Assembly: GCA_021796315.1 (NCBI GenBank)
Contig: JAJYOH010000389.1
Span: 1-5,992 of the forward strand
From: Chloroflexota bacterium
GTDB lineage: Bacteria; Chloroflexota; Anaerolineae; Anaerolineales; Villigracilaceae
Direction of reading: 5' to 3'
DNA length: 5,992 bases
Both the position numbers and the translations under genes were made by a program. This document shows positions 5,934 to 5,992 of the stretch, piece after piece (positions within the stretch are counted from its first letter, which is position 1; each line of letters starts with the position of its first letter). The notes under the pieces were generated by a model. It saw only the letters and a list, made by a program, of their open reading frames with translations. It was not told the DNA's origin and ran no database searches.

Positions 5934-5992
5934 ATGGCGAAAATTGAACGATTTGAAGATTTGCAGAGTTGGCAGAAGGCACGCCAGCTTGC
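5934..5992 (+). CDS. Four-helix-bundle protein (S23/IVP family), 5' fragment
   Basis: Only the first 19 codons lie in the window. The visible start, MAKIERFEDLQSWQKARQL, matches the typical opening of four-helix-bundle proteins first named from 23S rRNA intervening sequences: a short basic start, then F-E-D-L-x-x-W-x-K-A-R. Full members are usually about 115-130 residues. Some relatives, such as Avd, assist diversity-generating retroelements, and others occur as stand-alone genes in many copies with unknown function. No rRNA surrounds this copy. It follows the peptidase gene by 76 bp on the same strand, behind its own strong ribosome binding site. The family call rests on the N-terminal signature alone. 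Confidence 0.75.
   Translation, partial: MAKIERFEDLQSWQKARQL

Noticed and set aside
5934..5992. A 23S rRNA intervening sequence
   Set aside because: The S23-type start resembles proteins encoded in such inserts, but no rRNA sequence lies on the visible side; the upstream neighbour is a peptidase gene.

Overview
The window looks like ordinary chromosomal DNA of a bacterium from the Chloroflexota, most likely class Anaerolineae (moderate confidence). The grounds are several exported proteins with long Pro/Thr/Ser-rich linkers directly after a lipobox or membrane anchor, a membrane-anchored C39-peptidase/TPR protein of a kind common in that group, and a DnaK carrying the large insert in its ATPase domain. 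The taxonomic call rests on protein style, not on a marker-gene search.

Layout from left to right. (1) 44-784, plus: a lipoprotein with a jelly-roll, lectin/DUF1080-like exported domain. (2) 874-2766, plus: a complete dnaK standing alone, with no grpE, dnaJ or hrcA beside it. An imperfect direct repeat lies upstream, and three consecutive hairpins follow it, the last being a strong intrinsic terminator. (3) 4333-2871, minus: a two-gene operon with an ATGA stop/start overlap. It encodes a four-helix membrane protein and a lipoprotein that also has a C-terminal membrane segment. Its end converges on dnaK and it reaches into the same terminator. (4) 4334-4480: a compact divergent promoter region with one perfect TATAAT on each strand. 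(5) 4481-5857, plus: a membrane-anchored C39-type cysteine peptidase with C-terminal TPR-like repeats, probably read from a leaderless mRNA. (6) From 5934, plus: the first 19 codons of a four-helix-bundle (S23/IVP-type) protein behind a very strong ribosome binding site, cut by the window end.

How the genes relate. Apart from the minus-strand pair, which is translationally coupled and probably forms one envelope complex, nothing shows that the neighbours work together. DnaK is the cytosolic Hsp70 chaperone; most of the others are envelope proteins. I see no CRISPR array, tRNA, rRNA, transposase or recognisable defence cassette. The least explained parts are the two-gene membrane operon, the hairpin cluster after dnaK and the leaderless-style promoters.
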